Source of the DNA: Hirudo medicinalis
Taxonomy: Eukaryota; Annelida; Clitellata; Hirudinida; Hirudinidae
Assembly (NCBI GenBank): GCA_011800805.1
Contig: MPNW01000163.1
Coordinates: 1-64,000, forward strand
DNA length: 64,000 nt
Direction: 5' to 3'
This document shows positions 18,060-28,654 of this stretch, piece after piece. Under the pieces are notes generated by a model that was not told the origin of the DNA, made no database searches, and saw nothing but the letters and a program-made list of their open reading frames with translations. Every line of letters begins with the position of its first letter. Position 1 is the first letter of the stretch. A program made the position numbers and the translations under genes.

Positions 18060-20400
18060 ATGGGTTTTGGACATCTGGTGCAAGCTCGTGCAGGCGCTTC
18101 TGGTGAGTACGGCGTTGAGAGCCGTCTGTTCATTGGCAATCGTTGTAGCAACAATGCAGGTATGGACGGCAGCGAGTGTACCACAATACCAACATTTCGG
18201 CGCAGCCGCTGGGCGGCAGCTTGCGTCAATTAGCAAGCTAGACCATATTGATAGATTGTTTCGGCACGGACGAGATCAGCTCGATGAAGGAACTGACTGT
18301 ATTCGATTAGTTGTCGGTTGACTAGGAGCTTATTAAGACTATTGGCCGTAATAGGGGCTCGGCTACACAGGCTCTCCGGCCCGAACGTCGTATCGATCGT
18401 TGGTACCCATGGCATCAGTTTCACGTCGGGCAACGTCGTAGTTAATGATGCTGTGGTACTCGACACGCTGAACGGCGTCGGTATCACCGACAGCTTGCCC
18501 AACCAGGTCCAGATTAGTCTAGGTCCAGATAGGATCGTGAGACCTTGAACTCAAGTAACCAAAGGACATCCAGCAAGTGTTTGCCGACCAGTCTAAGGTG
18601 GCGGTCGGCAGCTCCACGCCTATGTCGCAGAAGGTCTACGTTCATGGCATCGAGAAAGCAATCGTGCAGTCGCGGTTGACAGCGCCCGGTTGAATAACAA
18701 TGTCATTCCACCAAAGCATTACTAACCTGATCGACCTGTCACTGCTCAAAGCTGTCAACTTCTATACGAGCGTGGCGCCTACCGATGCCAATTATGGCGC
18801 ACGTGGCAGCTCTACCCGCTACAAAATAAAGGACGCGTGCGACCTGCTGGCGTCGGGCAAAAATCTAGGTGTTCTAGTCACTGGAGCTACAATTTCAACA
18901 GCAAGACTTTGACCATAGGCCTATCCGTATATTGCCTGAAGGATAACTTCGAATGCTTTAGCTACTTGCACTTCGCCAATAGTAACAACTAGATTGGCGG
19001 TGATGGCAAGTTTATTAATGGTATAAATGCCAATATCTTGATCGATATAGACTGAGGTGGCCTACCAAGCTGAAAGCGGTCATCGCTTCGAGCGGAGTCG
19101 CGAACAGTGTGCGACGACGCCCGTGTTCGTTCTATGCAAACATGATCTTCATCATGCACCCGAAGCTCGGGTAATTGCCTATCCGCGACTATATGCTTGA
19201 TCACGCTAGAACGGTCTTTACCTACACCTCTGGCTCTCCAGAGGGTTAATAAGATCCTAAGGTGGTGTTCGCTTACACTAACCCATGGTCGAGAGCAGAT
19301 GCATCCTGCACCACTTATTAGGTAATTGGCATACTAAGAACTTCAACGGCAAGGACGAGTATCATTTTTTTCTACTAAATTGGAACCGTCACTGCCGCTT
19401 TCGCTGTCTACAAGGACGAAGTATATCGTCGACACGAAGTTAGATATGTCAACTGAGTATGCAGACAATAGTGGTATTTATGGGTGGTATTTATGCTCAA
19501 GCTTGCCTAGAGCCTTGAGAACAGAAATGATCATCGTTTGGTGTACACGATGACAACCAACGATTCCCAGGGGAGGGCAACCGGATGGAAGTAACCCTAC
19601 CCAAGCCTTGGATTACAAGCCCTTCAGGAAAGAGGTAACGTCATCTATGATTTCCTGAACGTCAAGATGGTCTACCCCAGTGTATAGGCCGTGGTGCCTC
19701 TGACTGAGATGAGATCTTCAATCCGAACTAGTTTTATGACGTTTCCTGGCCGAAGCTGGTGACTTCTGATAATCTAACGGCCGAGCTAGTCACTCTCTAC
19801 GAGCTAGTCACTATCTATCTACGAGCTAGTCACTATCTATCAAGGTCTTACTATCGAAGGTAACTTTCAGCATCGATATCTATGATGAGCGCACGGCACG
19901 CTACCGCTCAAATACAGCCACATGGGCACACGAAGTCTGCTCGCATAGCTTTGCTATATACGGTGGATACGACTCTGGGGCGCGGACAATGTTAGTGTCA
20001 ATTATGCCAAATATCGATGTGACGATCGACGGCAAGCCGGCTGACTCTGATCTTGGTACTTAATCTGGTCACACCAGTCGGCCAGATATTTACCATGGTG
20101 GCAATGCACTGCTTCGACGACTGTAGCTTGAATATCGCAGGCGACGTTGAATGATCATAAGGTAGAATGCGACCGAAGACCTCCCCTGAAGGGACCGGAA
20201 GTCATCAAAATGTTTGCCTAATACCAGTCGTAATCGCATCCCAACCTGACTGTACGTAGTGAGGTAGGGAACATATTCGAAGAGTACCAGGCCAACAAGG
20301 CCGTGTAAGAACCATGTACGGACAAAGAAGTTCGTCAACGTTCGTCTTCTGCTTGAGTCAGGTCGCACGATGCCGCGTGAGTGCTACTGCCCAGTCTGAC
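18060..20400 (+). pseudogene. TonB-dependent outer-membrane receptor with signalling domain, decayed
   Basis: An outer-membrane iron or heme receptor. The leader and STN signalling domain (YQHFGAAAGRQLAS) start near 18060. The plug follows: LDTLNGVGITDSLPNQV around 18460, TPMSQKVYVHGIEKA-like at 18615, TNLIDLSLLKAVNFYTSVAP at 18727, RYKIKDACDLLASGKNLGVL at 18817. The barrel is recognisable as FNSKTLTIGLSVYCLKDNFE, TVFTYTSGSPEG at 19210 and IDVTIDGKPADSDLGT near 20010, and the C-terminus near 20300. The layout resembles HasR-type heme receptors, but substrate cannot be settled. Dozens of stops and frameshifts; a threefold tandem repeat (19783-19841) lies in the barrel. The FecI/FecR-like genes upstream were its regulators. 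Confidence 0.8.
19783..19841. repeat. Threefold tandem repeat in dead receptor gene
   Basis: A GAGCTAGTCACT core is repeated at 19783, 19801 and 19823, with unit lengths of 18-22 bp. It is too short and irregular for a CRISPR. Confidence 0.85.
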
Positions 20401-20429
20401 GAACCTGGCAACTGATAGCAACCAACATG

Positions 20430-20760
20430 TTATGCAAATTATGACAAAAACGGTTGAAGCCGATGGCCGTTGTGAGATCGGGCACGGGCAGAAATACCTG
20501 ATCCAGCGCTGTAATCATTTCGTCTACAAGATCTAGGTGATGCATTTGGAACGCCACGGCGAATATCTGCTCCTTTCGGTAAGGTTGTCATGGATGTCGA
20601 CGACACCTGGTTCAGCGTCAGAATATTTTCATGTCTGACGAATAACGGCTGGCTAGTGCCGAGGTGTTCGTTAGACGACCGTCTAGCTGGCATCAAGCCT
20701 CTGGGCTAGTCAAGATAATTATCAAAGACCCAGCTACCGCTAGGGATTAGATTGATCTAG
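20430..20760 (+). pseudogene. DUF2218 protein, decayed
   Basis: DUF2218 proteins are about 95-residue proteins often found near TonB receptors and siderophore genes in proteobacteria; their biochemical role is not known to me. The remnant spans KYLIQRCNHFVYKI (expected pattern RYLQQLCKHFAHK), MHLERHGEY, then VVMDVDDTWFSVRI in a second frame. Stops and at least two frame changes. It lies between the dead receptor and the dead siderophore synthetase in the same direction. Confidence 0.6.
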
Positions 20761-20769
20761 ACATATGAT

Positions 20770-22130
20770 AATTACAGATGAATCTCTCATTGTGACGGGT
20801 TGCTAAGCAAGCAGCGTTCTAGTATTTTGCTAACTGCTACTATCGCGCAATTGCCTCCCTTTGGATGAGTAATCAGGCGCATAAGCCTCCGCAGGCAATC
20901 CGGTCTACTGAGTCGAATAAGTGTTGTCAGTCTAGTCGCTCGTTCTGCGCGCTGAACTAGTGTTACGCTCGCTGCGCGGCTGTACTGTCTCAGCCAGCTA
21001 TGTTCTGTAGCACATCACAGAGCGTAGCTGAAAGCCACTCGAACAGTTTTCGACGTGTAGCTTCTGTTGCATAGAGCCTGTTGCCAGCTGCACGATGAAA
21101 ACACTGACCTGATATGTTGGTGCGAATTCAAGTTGCTTGAACGTGTAGTGCAGAGCTACCAGCAAACGCTCCGCTACATCGAGTAGTGCCGGCCAAAGGC
21201 CGCTGAGGATGACAGCTTCATCTAGGAGGAGTAGTCGCTCTGATTTTTTGATCACTCGCTGCATACGCTGCATATAACACTGAAGAGCTGCTACGGTATG
21301 CTTTTTAGCAGGAGCCAGTCTATGTACCGAAGCTGGGCGGTCGTCTCCAGCTGTTCTACTAAACCGCCGATGCTGTTTGTGTCAGTCACAAGTCGATAGT
21401 CGACCGGTCAGAGTCGGAATTGGTGCGTTAAATTGATGCGTTAGTTAAATTGTTGCGTTAGATGATAAGCAATGGGCAAACGACCCACGTTCCGGCTATA
21501 GGCTTCGAATTTATCTTCCGTGAGAAGAAGATGAACTTCAAGCAATACGCAAAGTGTGGCGACCATCGTGACGTTAACTGTCTGGCCCTTCCTGCCTGGC
21601 AAGCGGTCGCGACTCGCACGTATTGTCCACATGTTCGACTGGCGTACCAGCATGCCCCCACGCTGCTGTTCAGAACAGTAGTTTCTGCATTATATCGACT
21701 TCGCGTTCGATCCGTTAGTGGCGCCTTATAACAAGCACGGACTGGCGACGGAGATGCAACGGCAGAAAAGCTTTATCTATATCAGTCGAGGCTTCCTGAG
21801 CTGGAGCCTACTATCGCAATAACCAAAGCTTCTATCTGTTGTGATGCTTACACACCAGTTTCATCCTACATACACCACAAGCCGACGAGATCGGCTTACT
21901 CTATTATGACGACGCCGAAATTCAAGACCGCTTTGCTACTCTCTCGTCGTTAACAGGATCTGATAAGTCATCACACATTTCGGCCATAATTGTATTGCGA
22001 CAAGGGATTTCTATTCAGTCTGATGTGAGATCACCTTAGGGTGCTAGCGCGCACACGCACTGGCGCCGGCCGTACCTTAGCTTACCGCACGCAGGGACCG
22101 TTCGAGGATCGCCCGCAAGTCCAATATGAG
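20770..22130. other. Unassigned 1.3-kb stretch, probably another decayed siderophore-island gene
   Basis: I could not identify a family. The plus strand around 21460-21830 shows the longest coherent reading: THVPAIGFEFIFREKKMNFK, then with a frame change YIDFAFDPLVAPYNKHGLAT and EMQRQKSFIYISRGFLS. These look like real protein sequence, and a second small gene may precede them at about 21000-21300. A short imperfect tandem repeat lies at 21424-21461. Position between a DUF2218 protein and an IucA-type enzyme suggests a siderophore-related product. Confidence 0.4.
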
Positions 22131-22481
22131 GACATGCCTGTTCGACGTTGACGAGTTGTAGACCAGTAATGATGACGCACTCTATTCTTGCCGATCAAAC
22201 CCGATTTCGACGTCATCGCCTTCAAGAGAATTGGTCAGCCATTGCCTCTGTAACGTCCGGTCCAGCCGCGCAAGCGGGTGATACGGCAGCTTGCCAAGGT
22301 GGTGCTGTATTAACATCTCGTCGATGTTTCAGAAACGACCGAAAGTAATTGCATCCGCTTCGCCTGGATTGGCAAGCAAAGCATTCCGAGTACTAGGCTG
22401 TCTTGGTGCCTTCGACCGAGTCCGGCTGCTCTCGGACTCGATAGACATCCAGGATCATGGCTGTCGTCTAGCCGATATCGC

Positions 22482-22519
22482 TAATCTTGTCGCTTGCCTG
22501 TAATCTTGTCGCTTGCCTG
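22482..22519. repeat. 19-bp perfect tandem duplication in dead IucA-like gene
   Basis: Units 22482-22500 and 22501-22519 are identical (TAATCTTGTCGCTTGCCTG). The length shifts the frame. Confidence 0.92.
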
Positions 22520-23337
22520 TTTGTTTGATAAATACATCGGCCGGCTGCAATCAGAGCTTGAGAGGGACACTGAATTTTGCGCGCAAAACTAATGAGCATC
22601 TGTGCCAGTATTAATAGCACGATCCAGTCTATACCTAGCATCAAGGGCACGCTCGATGCAAGGTCATGCCTATCAATCTTGCTTAACGGCACGCACCGGA
22701 TTTAGCGATGCCGATCACTGCATCTTCTGTCCGGAGACTGGAAGCCGTTTTCAACTCGCCTGGCTCGCTGTGGCGTGCGACGAGATGTGGCAGAGTCCGC
22801 CAGGCGACGAATGGATGTTCTAACAGCATTGGTTCAGTACCCAGGCATTGGAGATGATCGACGACTGACGTGTAGAGCGTGGCATTGGCTGGGATAGCTA
22901 CGCTATACTGTCGATTAGTCCTTGGTCGTGACGCGAGGTTGTATCGACAACATTGGTGCTATGATTTGATGAAGGCACTACGAGTCTTCCTTGGTTTTAC
23001 CAAACCTAGCTATATCTCTAGTCAGTCGATTCGCACTCTGATAAATGCCAACCAACCTCATACTACAAACATCAAGCTGTCGTCGTTCAGTATGTTCAGT
23101 TAGTCACTGTGACAGACGTTGGAACTACACTCTGTATGCACAACGCTAGTCGTATCGCAGTGGCTGCGCGAGATCGTCGCCAGTAACTAGCTTTTCACTA
23201 GCGCCCATCAGCTGTCGATTCTCGACGAATATGCTGTCATCATCGTCGACCGTTACGATCCACTTGCAGGCTATGTGATTGTGATCTGGCGACGCAGCGT
23301 GCTTGTCGAAATCACTCCAGGTGAGGTTGACATAACG

Positions 23338-23389
23338 TTCAATGCGCGGATGTTCAATGCGCGGATGATGATCAATGCGCGGATGATGA
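23338..23389. repeat. Threefold tandem repeat in dead IucA-like gene
   Basis: TCAATGCGCGGATG recurs three times (starting 23339, 23354, 23372) with units of 15-19 bp. It interrupts the expected FNALMMIE segment of the enzyme. Confidence 0.9.
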
Positions 23390-23885
23390 TCGAACGCAAC
23401 GGCTGGCCTTTAATCAACAGCTGAATCGCTAGGTATGGGTTGGATGCTTGGCCCGACCATTTGCTGCGTGCTATGATTCTACTGACCTGGCGTCTGCTCG
23501 TTGCTCACGGTATCCTCATCGCGGCCACGATCAGAGCATGATGCCCGTCTATCGCGACGGCTAACCGGTGCGACTTATGCTGCGCGATTTTCACGACAGC
23601 GTCCTAATACGTACGTCGTTCCTGCGCGACCAGTCAATGGTACTCGATTTCTTGTCGTTGGAAACTGTCTACGCCATAGTCGATGTCGACGAGTTCGACT
23701 GAATGGAACACGTCGAAAGCCTCGGCGAAAGGGTTGCGACGACACACTGTTCGTCTTCAATCTCGCCGAAGTCTCGTGCCTGCTCGTAACGCGCTACAGC
23801 ACGCTGACGTAACGCTTCTGTCGGTCTGTACACGATATTTTGCCATCTACCGGTGCGTGCGATGTTTCCGCGAAATAGGCCCAGC

Positions 23886-25095
23886 TTGGCCTCGACCGTT
23901 ACAAGGGCAAGGGTGGTGTATCGTCATATTGCCTGTCAAAGTGCCGGACAGAGGAAAGTGCCGGACAGAGGAAAACGTAGCCTAACGCAGGTTTTCTCAG
24001 TTACAATGCGCTTGTCTATCACGTCGATATGGAAATAGCGCGGTATGCGAGGCCAACAAACTGCGCTGTCAGCATAGTGAGGCGGTCTCATCATGGTGAC
24101 GACAGTGGCTTCGTTATGGGTATCGACAAGCACTGATGTGCGCTTCATCGCTCATAGAAATCTGCCGGGTAACATCGAGGCCTACTATCACTACTAGGAG
24201 GCCGGCCGCACCGGGGCAACGGGCCGCTGTCAGACACGCTGATGTTCTACAGCTACGATGACATCACGCTGTTCAACCGCTTCATCGAGGAGTCCTAGGC
24301 GCTTAACCAGCGCAGGCGCATGGAGCACCAGAAACTCTGCGTGCTGACCATAAGCTCTGCACGCTCTTGAGTCTTGTCAAATTGGTAAGTAGTACCGGCA
24401 GGTTCTATTGCCTATTCAGGCAACCATTGCAAATTCCGATGATCATTGCGAACCATGCGGCAACTGCAACACATGTAATCGAGCCGCAGAAACTGTTCAG
24501 CGGTGCGATCGCTGAGCAAAAACACTATTCTACATCTATCGCACCGGAGAACGTTTCTGGCAATCTTACATTATCGACGTGCTTCTCATGTTGAGAATGA
24601 GTATATCACCAAGTTTGGCTACGACAAGACTGCAATCTTCGGCATCTGCATTTAACACGACAACCGCACATGACAGGCGCTCCTGCGCCAGATGATCGCA
24701 TTGCGTCTCATCGTCGTTGACCGTGTCGGCTATGGAGGTCTATCGATCTCGCCAGCCGGTCGCGACTTTTTTGTTTTGCGTGATAAGCCAACGCTTATGC
24801 TGACGCGTGCTGGTGCCGACACGCGTCAGACAATGCAAGACGGTGATGAAGGGAGCACAATCCGCTGTTGTCGAAGCCGACTATCACCTATTTTAGGCGC
24901 TGCAACAGAAGTGTACTGAAATCGTGCACACTCAAAACATATTGCCATAATGTCATTTCTGCGACAAGACGCTTGTTCGAACTTGCAGCAGCGCGACCTA
25001 CGTCGTACTCCGAGATAGCAAACGTATTCGGCGTTGGAGAAGCCAAACTGCGACTGCTGCGAACTAGCTTTCCTGCAGTTAATTATCAAACGTAG
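23886..25095 (+). pseudogene. recQ: recQ DNA helicase, 3' part only, decayed
   Basis: RecQ unwinds recombination intermediates. Only the second helicase lobe onwards is visible. Around 23925 the motif-IV region reads YCLSKCRTEENVA once a 17-bp duplication is ignored. It is followed by GNIEAYYH, EAGRTGATG (from EIGRAGRDG), SDTLMFYSYDDITLFNRFIE and the Zn/winged-helix part (EYITKFGYDKTAIFGICI, LRLIVVDRVGYGGLSISPAG). The HRDC domain ends with FELAAARPTSYSEIANVFGV. The ATPase lobe with the Walker A motif is absent; the sequence before 23886 is siderophore synthetase, so a deletion has joined the two genes. Confidence 0.9.
23938..23973. repeat. 17-bp tandem duplication that breaks recQ
   Basis: AAGTGCCGGACAGAGGA occurs twice in direct succession. 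Removing one copy restores the expected RecQ reading (CLSKCRTEENVA), so the duplication is the frameshifting event. The boundary positions may be off by one or two bases. Confidence 0.85.
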
Positions 25096-25152
25096 TGTGA
25101 GAGGGTAAATAGACCCACAGGAATCATATCTTGCTAGAATGTTGTGGATCAG

Positions 25153-25224
25153 CTGGGGCGCCAGGATTCGAACCTGGGAATGTCGGTACCAAAAACCGAT
25201 GCCTTACCACTTGGCTACGCCCCA
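25153..25224 (-). tRNA. tRNA-Gln (anticodon UUG)
   Basis: A 72-nt cloverleaf on the minus strand. The acceptor stem is TGGGGCG with CGCCCCA, fully paired, and the discriminator is G. The D arm is GCC-AAGTGGTAA-GGC. The anticodon arm TCGGT-TTTTGGT-ACCGA has anticodon TTG. The T arm is CCAGG-TTCGAAT-CCTGG. All stems are intact and CCA is not encoded. It stands alone among dead genes, between recQ and ppdK remnants. Confidence 0.96.
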
Positions 25225-25239
25225 ATACGCTGCCGACCA

Positions 25240-25935
25240 TAATAACTGTAGGCGAGTAAATCACTGCTTGAATATGCAGTGTGCGGCAAAAGCGCAATAC
25301 GCCTTAGTCGCTTTCTTAAAGCTGTGCGTCCAACCCACCAACTTCACACGTCAAGCTAGTTGCTGGCTGGATTTGTAAAGTAGAATCGTCATTCACCGTG
25401 GAACGAAAAGATCGGCTGTACGATTTTAGTTACCGGCGTCCTCCGTGATGGCAACGGTCTTCTCAAACTTTTCCAAATAAAGCACGGGTACAGGCTTGAT
25501 CAAGCACTGGCATAAGCCTCGCCGATGGAGCATCTGACTGAAAGCCACTTCGATCACTTTGTCGAAGAACGAGTAACTGAGACGGTAGTCGGTGAATGTT
25601 AAACCGCAGGCGAAACCGTAGAACTATTTGACGCTGTCGAGCCGTCTATAGCCATTTCAAGATAGTCGAGCTTGCCAATCGCTTCATCATCGTCTCCTGT
25701 ACATCATCGTCTTCTATTTTTGTTCCTAAATAGAGGATTTAATATAGGCATGGCATTCTAGACAACGGCATGACACTAGACAACGGCATGACATGTGAGC
25801 CGATTCATTGATTGAGGGACGTTAAGAGTGAGAATTCTGCTTGCCTTTCGTAGGCCAGTATCCTATCGCATAGGTACAGACAGATGAAGGCTACTTCCCG
25901 TTATCACACTAAGACGGTAAGGGGAGGGGGTGGTG
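25240..25935. other. Mostly non-coding; possible COQ10/RatA-like trace on minus strand
   Basis: Between the tRNA and ppdK. On the minus strand around 25480-25620 the reading ACGLTFTDYRLSYSFFDKVI followed by EVAFSQM loosely resembles the C-terminal part of START-like COQ10/RatA proteins, which stand near lipA in rhizobia; this is a weak match. An 18-bp perfect tandem duplication lies at 25758-25793. The rest shows no recognisable gene. Confidence 0.3.
25758..25793. repeat. 18-bp perfect tandem duplication
   Basis: CTAGACAACGGCATGACA occurs at 25758-25775 and again at 25776-25793, identical. It lies outside recognisable genes. Confidence 0.92.
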
Positions 25936-26332
25936 GTTGGGTTTGTCTACAGGTTTGGCGATAGTGCAGCGTAAAAGCGTGCGGGCCACCGCGATCTGCT
26001 CGGCGGCAAGTACTAATCTCACTGATGATGTGCAGCTTCAACCTGTCAGTTCTGTCTTGCTTTACCGTCACGACTGAGGCCTACAACTGGTATTGCATCA
26101 ATGACTGTAGCTATCTCAGGACACTAAAGGCGGATGCTCGCAAAGCACTCAACCATGTCGGCGCTGAAAGGCCACAGTTTCGGCGATCCCGGAAAGCTTT
26201 TTCTCGTCTCCGTTCGCTCCTAGTGGTTACGCATTCGGTGCCGAGCATGCCGAGCATGATGGACACGGTGCTGAACATTAGCCTCAACGACATCACCGGC
26301 AAGTCGCTCGCCTGTGACTCCGGCGATGCGCG

Positions 26333-26341
26333 TTTTTTTTT
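26333..26341. repeat. T9 homopolymer shifting ppdK
   Basis: Nine T after GDAR where the family reads GDARFAYDSYRRF; extra T residues put AYDSY in another frame. Confidence 0.9.
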
Positions 26342-26901
26342 GCTATGACAGCTACGCCACTTCATCACTATGTATTCCGACGTAGTGCGGATCCTCGACC
26401 TGAGGTGTTTGAGAAGATACTGGAGGATGATGAGATCCATCTCTCTCTGCCTCTGCCACGAACTCGATTTCTATTTCAGTGTCGCCGAGTAGTAGCACGT
26501 CCTTTTGCTCTATAATGAGGTCGAGGTCGAGGAAGAGCTCGAATGTTTCTTTCTGCTTGACCAGCATGAACAGCTCTGAAGTGCCATGACGCGGTGCTCT
26601 TCGCTTGTGTATCGTCCACACGCCATCGCCTATCGCCTCCTGCGTGACATCCCCAAAGTTGGTACACTGTCGCCAATGTCTAGGCTCTGGTGTTTGGCAA
26701 TATGAGCGATATCTCGGCGACTAGCGGCGCCTTAACCCGCATCCTCCTTGACCGGAGAACAGTTGCTCTATGACGAGTTCCTGGTGAACGAGCAGGGCGA
26801 TAACGTCGTAGCCGACATTCTCGTGTCGCAGAACATCATCGAGGCTGCGATCATCGTTGCCGACTCCGACAAACCATCGTTGTAGAAGCTGATGCCCGAG
26901 G

Positions 26902-26943
26902 TATTCGCTGCCTTTGTCACCATATTCGCTGCCTTTGTTGCCA
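26902..26943. repeat. 21-bp tandem duplication in ppdK
   Basis: Units 26902-26922 and 26923-26943 differ at two bases near the end. Length is a multiple of three, so it adds seven codons. Confidence 0.9.
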
Positions 26944-26975
26944 TTTCAGACAGTCTCGAGAAGAATTATCGCGAC

Positions 26976-27028
26976 TGCAGGACCTGGACGTCCACCATCG
27001 CGACATGCAGGACCTGGACGTCCGCCAT
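26976..27028. repeat. 30-bp tandem duplication in ppdK
   Basis: TGCAGGACCTGGACGTCC recurs 30 bp apart, encoding MQDLDV twice. It falls on the family's RDMQDxEFTV segment. Confidence 0.88.
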
Positions 27029-28654
27029 AAAGCGTGGCAAGCCTTAGATGCTGTAGACGCGTTCTGACAAGCGCCGCCTCCAAGGCTGCGTTGACGATCA
27101 GCGTAGAGGCAGCGATTAAAGGCCCGATTAGCAAGGAGGAGACGATCAAGCATATCGATCCGACGTCACTTGACTAACTACTGCATCTGACCATCGACAT
27201 CAGGCCAGACGGGGTATCGTTGCTGTCGGACTGTCGGCGTGACCGTGGGCTGACACTGGAGATATGATCATTGAGACCGATGAGACTCAAGGAGATGAAG
27301 TCAACCGGCCACAAGGTGATCTTGTCGGTATCAAGATAGGCTCTGAGAATATCCACGGCATGCGTACCTCGCAAGGCGTCCTGATCATACGTGGTGGCAT
27401 GGCTAGCTACGCTGCAGGTGGTTTCCTGCGACATTGGCAAGTCCCGCATGTCTAGCGCCGGTTAGCTGCGTGTCAATTATCGCTTGGGCACGCTGACGGT
27501 GATTAAGTACGACATCCCGTAATGGCGACACGATCACTATCGATGCCGCTAATAACCAGGTTTTGAATGGCGTAGTGCCGATGCTGTAGTTAGAACTGTC
27601 CAGTGACTTCGCTGCCATCACGAAGTGAGTCGACGCGATACGACGCATGAAAAGTACGTACCAATTCCGAGACGCCGGCCTATGCGTGCATGATACGTTC
27701 CTTAGGCACCGAAGTCGTCGGACTTTACTACACCGAACATATATTTTATTTCTTCGATGATGACCGTTTCGTTACCATGCGCGAGATATCCTCTCCGACA
27801 TTGAGAAAATTACAACAAAATACCCGACCAGCTTTTGCCGACACAACGTTATAGCTTCTTCGAGCTGTTCGAGATCATGGCCGTCCTAACAGTGATGATC
27901 CACTAGCTCGATCGCCTCTGCACGAGTTACTGCCCAAGACGTAGAAGGAAATCGCCATGATAATTATGACGATTAAAGTGTTCGCAGACAAGTTGTACCA
28001 GCGCAATAATAAGGTGCTCCGGGATTTCAACCCGATGCTTGGCCATCGCGGTTGTCATCTCGCGATCTCTTGTCCGTGGATTATCGAGATGCAGGTACGC
28101 GCCATGTTCGAAGCATGCGTCTAAGTCGATCAGAAGACTGTAAGCCTGTTATTCCAGAAATCATGATACCACTGGTCAGCATTATGAAGGAACTCTACTA
28201 CGTAAAGGTGCGCATCGACCGGGTCGCCCAGAGTGCCATGCAGAAGAGCGATACCAAAATCGACTATCTCACCGACACAATGATCGAACTGCCGTGCGCA
28301 GCGATCCGCGCTAACGTGATGGCCGAGACAGCCGAGTGCTTCTATTTCGACATCAACGACATGACGCAGATGACCGAAATATATACTTCGACGACGCATC
28401 ATCCTTTCCGGAAACATATCGCCAGCAGAGCATCATCGAGCCAAATTCGTTCGGTGTCGACGAGCTAGTGAAGATCGTCAAAGAAAAGGGTGTAGCGATC
28501 CGCCCAGAGATTAAGCTCGGCATCTGCAGCAAGCGCAGCAACAACCTGGCCTACATTCGATTCTGCGGAGAATGTCGGCCTCGATTATGTTTCTTGTTTG
28601 CCTTTCCACACGCCTATCGACTAGTTAGTCGCTGCACATGCCGTTAGGAAGACA

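Larger units (their letters stand above)
22150..23885 (+). pseudogene. IucA/IucC-family siderophore synthetase, decayed
   Basis: These enzymes join citrate or a related acid to polyamine-type substrates in NRPS-independent siderophore synthesis. Plus-strand blocks follow family order: RIGQPLPL and KRVIRQLAKVV (22210-22290), ARTGFSDADHCIFCPETGSR at 22689 (the substrate-binding start), RGIGWDSYAILSIS at 22880, SQSIRTLINANQPHTTNIKL at 23020, LSILDEYAVIIVDRYDPLAG at 23215, YGLDAWPDHLLRAMIL at 23435, HDQSMMPVYRDG and RLMLRDFHDSV at 23530-23600, VFNLAEVS at 23750. Contains several stops, a 19-bp duplication (22482-22519) and a threefold repeat (23338-23389). The end runs into recQ. Confidence 0.85.
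25938..28650 (+). pseudogene. ppdK: ppdK pyruvate phosphate dikinase, decayed
   Basis: PPDK interconverts pyruvate and phosphoenolpyruvate. The start reads FVYRFGDSAA and DLLGGK, then FTVTTEAYNWY. At 26210-26400 follow MPSMMDTVLNISLNDITGKS, GDARF and MYSDVV. The catalytic-histidine loop at 27390 reads RGGMASYAA where the family has GGMTSHAA: the phospho-histidine is tyrosine. The catalytic cysteine segment near 27710 is GLYYTEHIF instead of GLCRTEHMF. The C-terminus is well preserved: KPVIPEIMIPLV at 28133, TKIDYLTDTMIELPCAAIRA at 28253, RPEIKLGIC at 28501. The length fits a full gene of about 890 codons. Lesions include a T9 run (26333-26341) and two in-frame tandem duplications (26902-26943, 26976-27028). 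Confidence 0.93.

Noticed and set aside
19783..19841. CRISPR-like array (three direct repeats), also at 23338-23389
   Set aside because: Units are 15-22 bp with no constant spacers and lie inside decayed coding sequence; no cas genes are near. They fit local tandem duplication.
7066..25095. Integrated mobile island carrying efflux and siderophore genes
   Set aside because: No integrase, transposase, attachment repeats or phage genes are visible, and the tRNA-Gln gene is complete without a duplicated 3' end in the window.
25420..25690. COQ10/RatA-like gene on the minus strand next to the tRNA
   Set aside because: Only one short block resembles the family and it could be chance; kept as a weak remark rather than a gene call.
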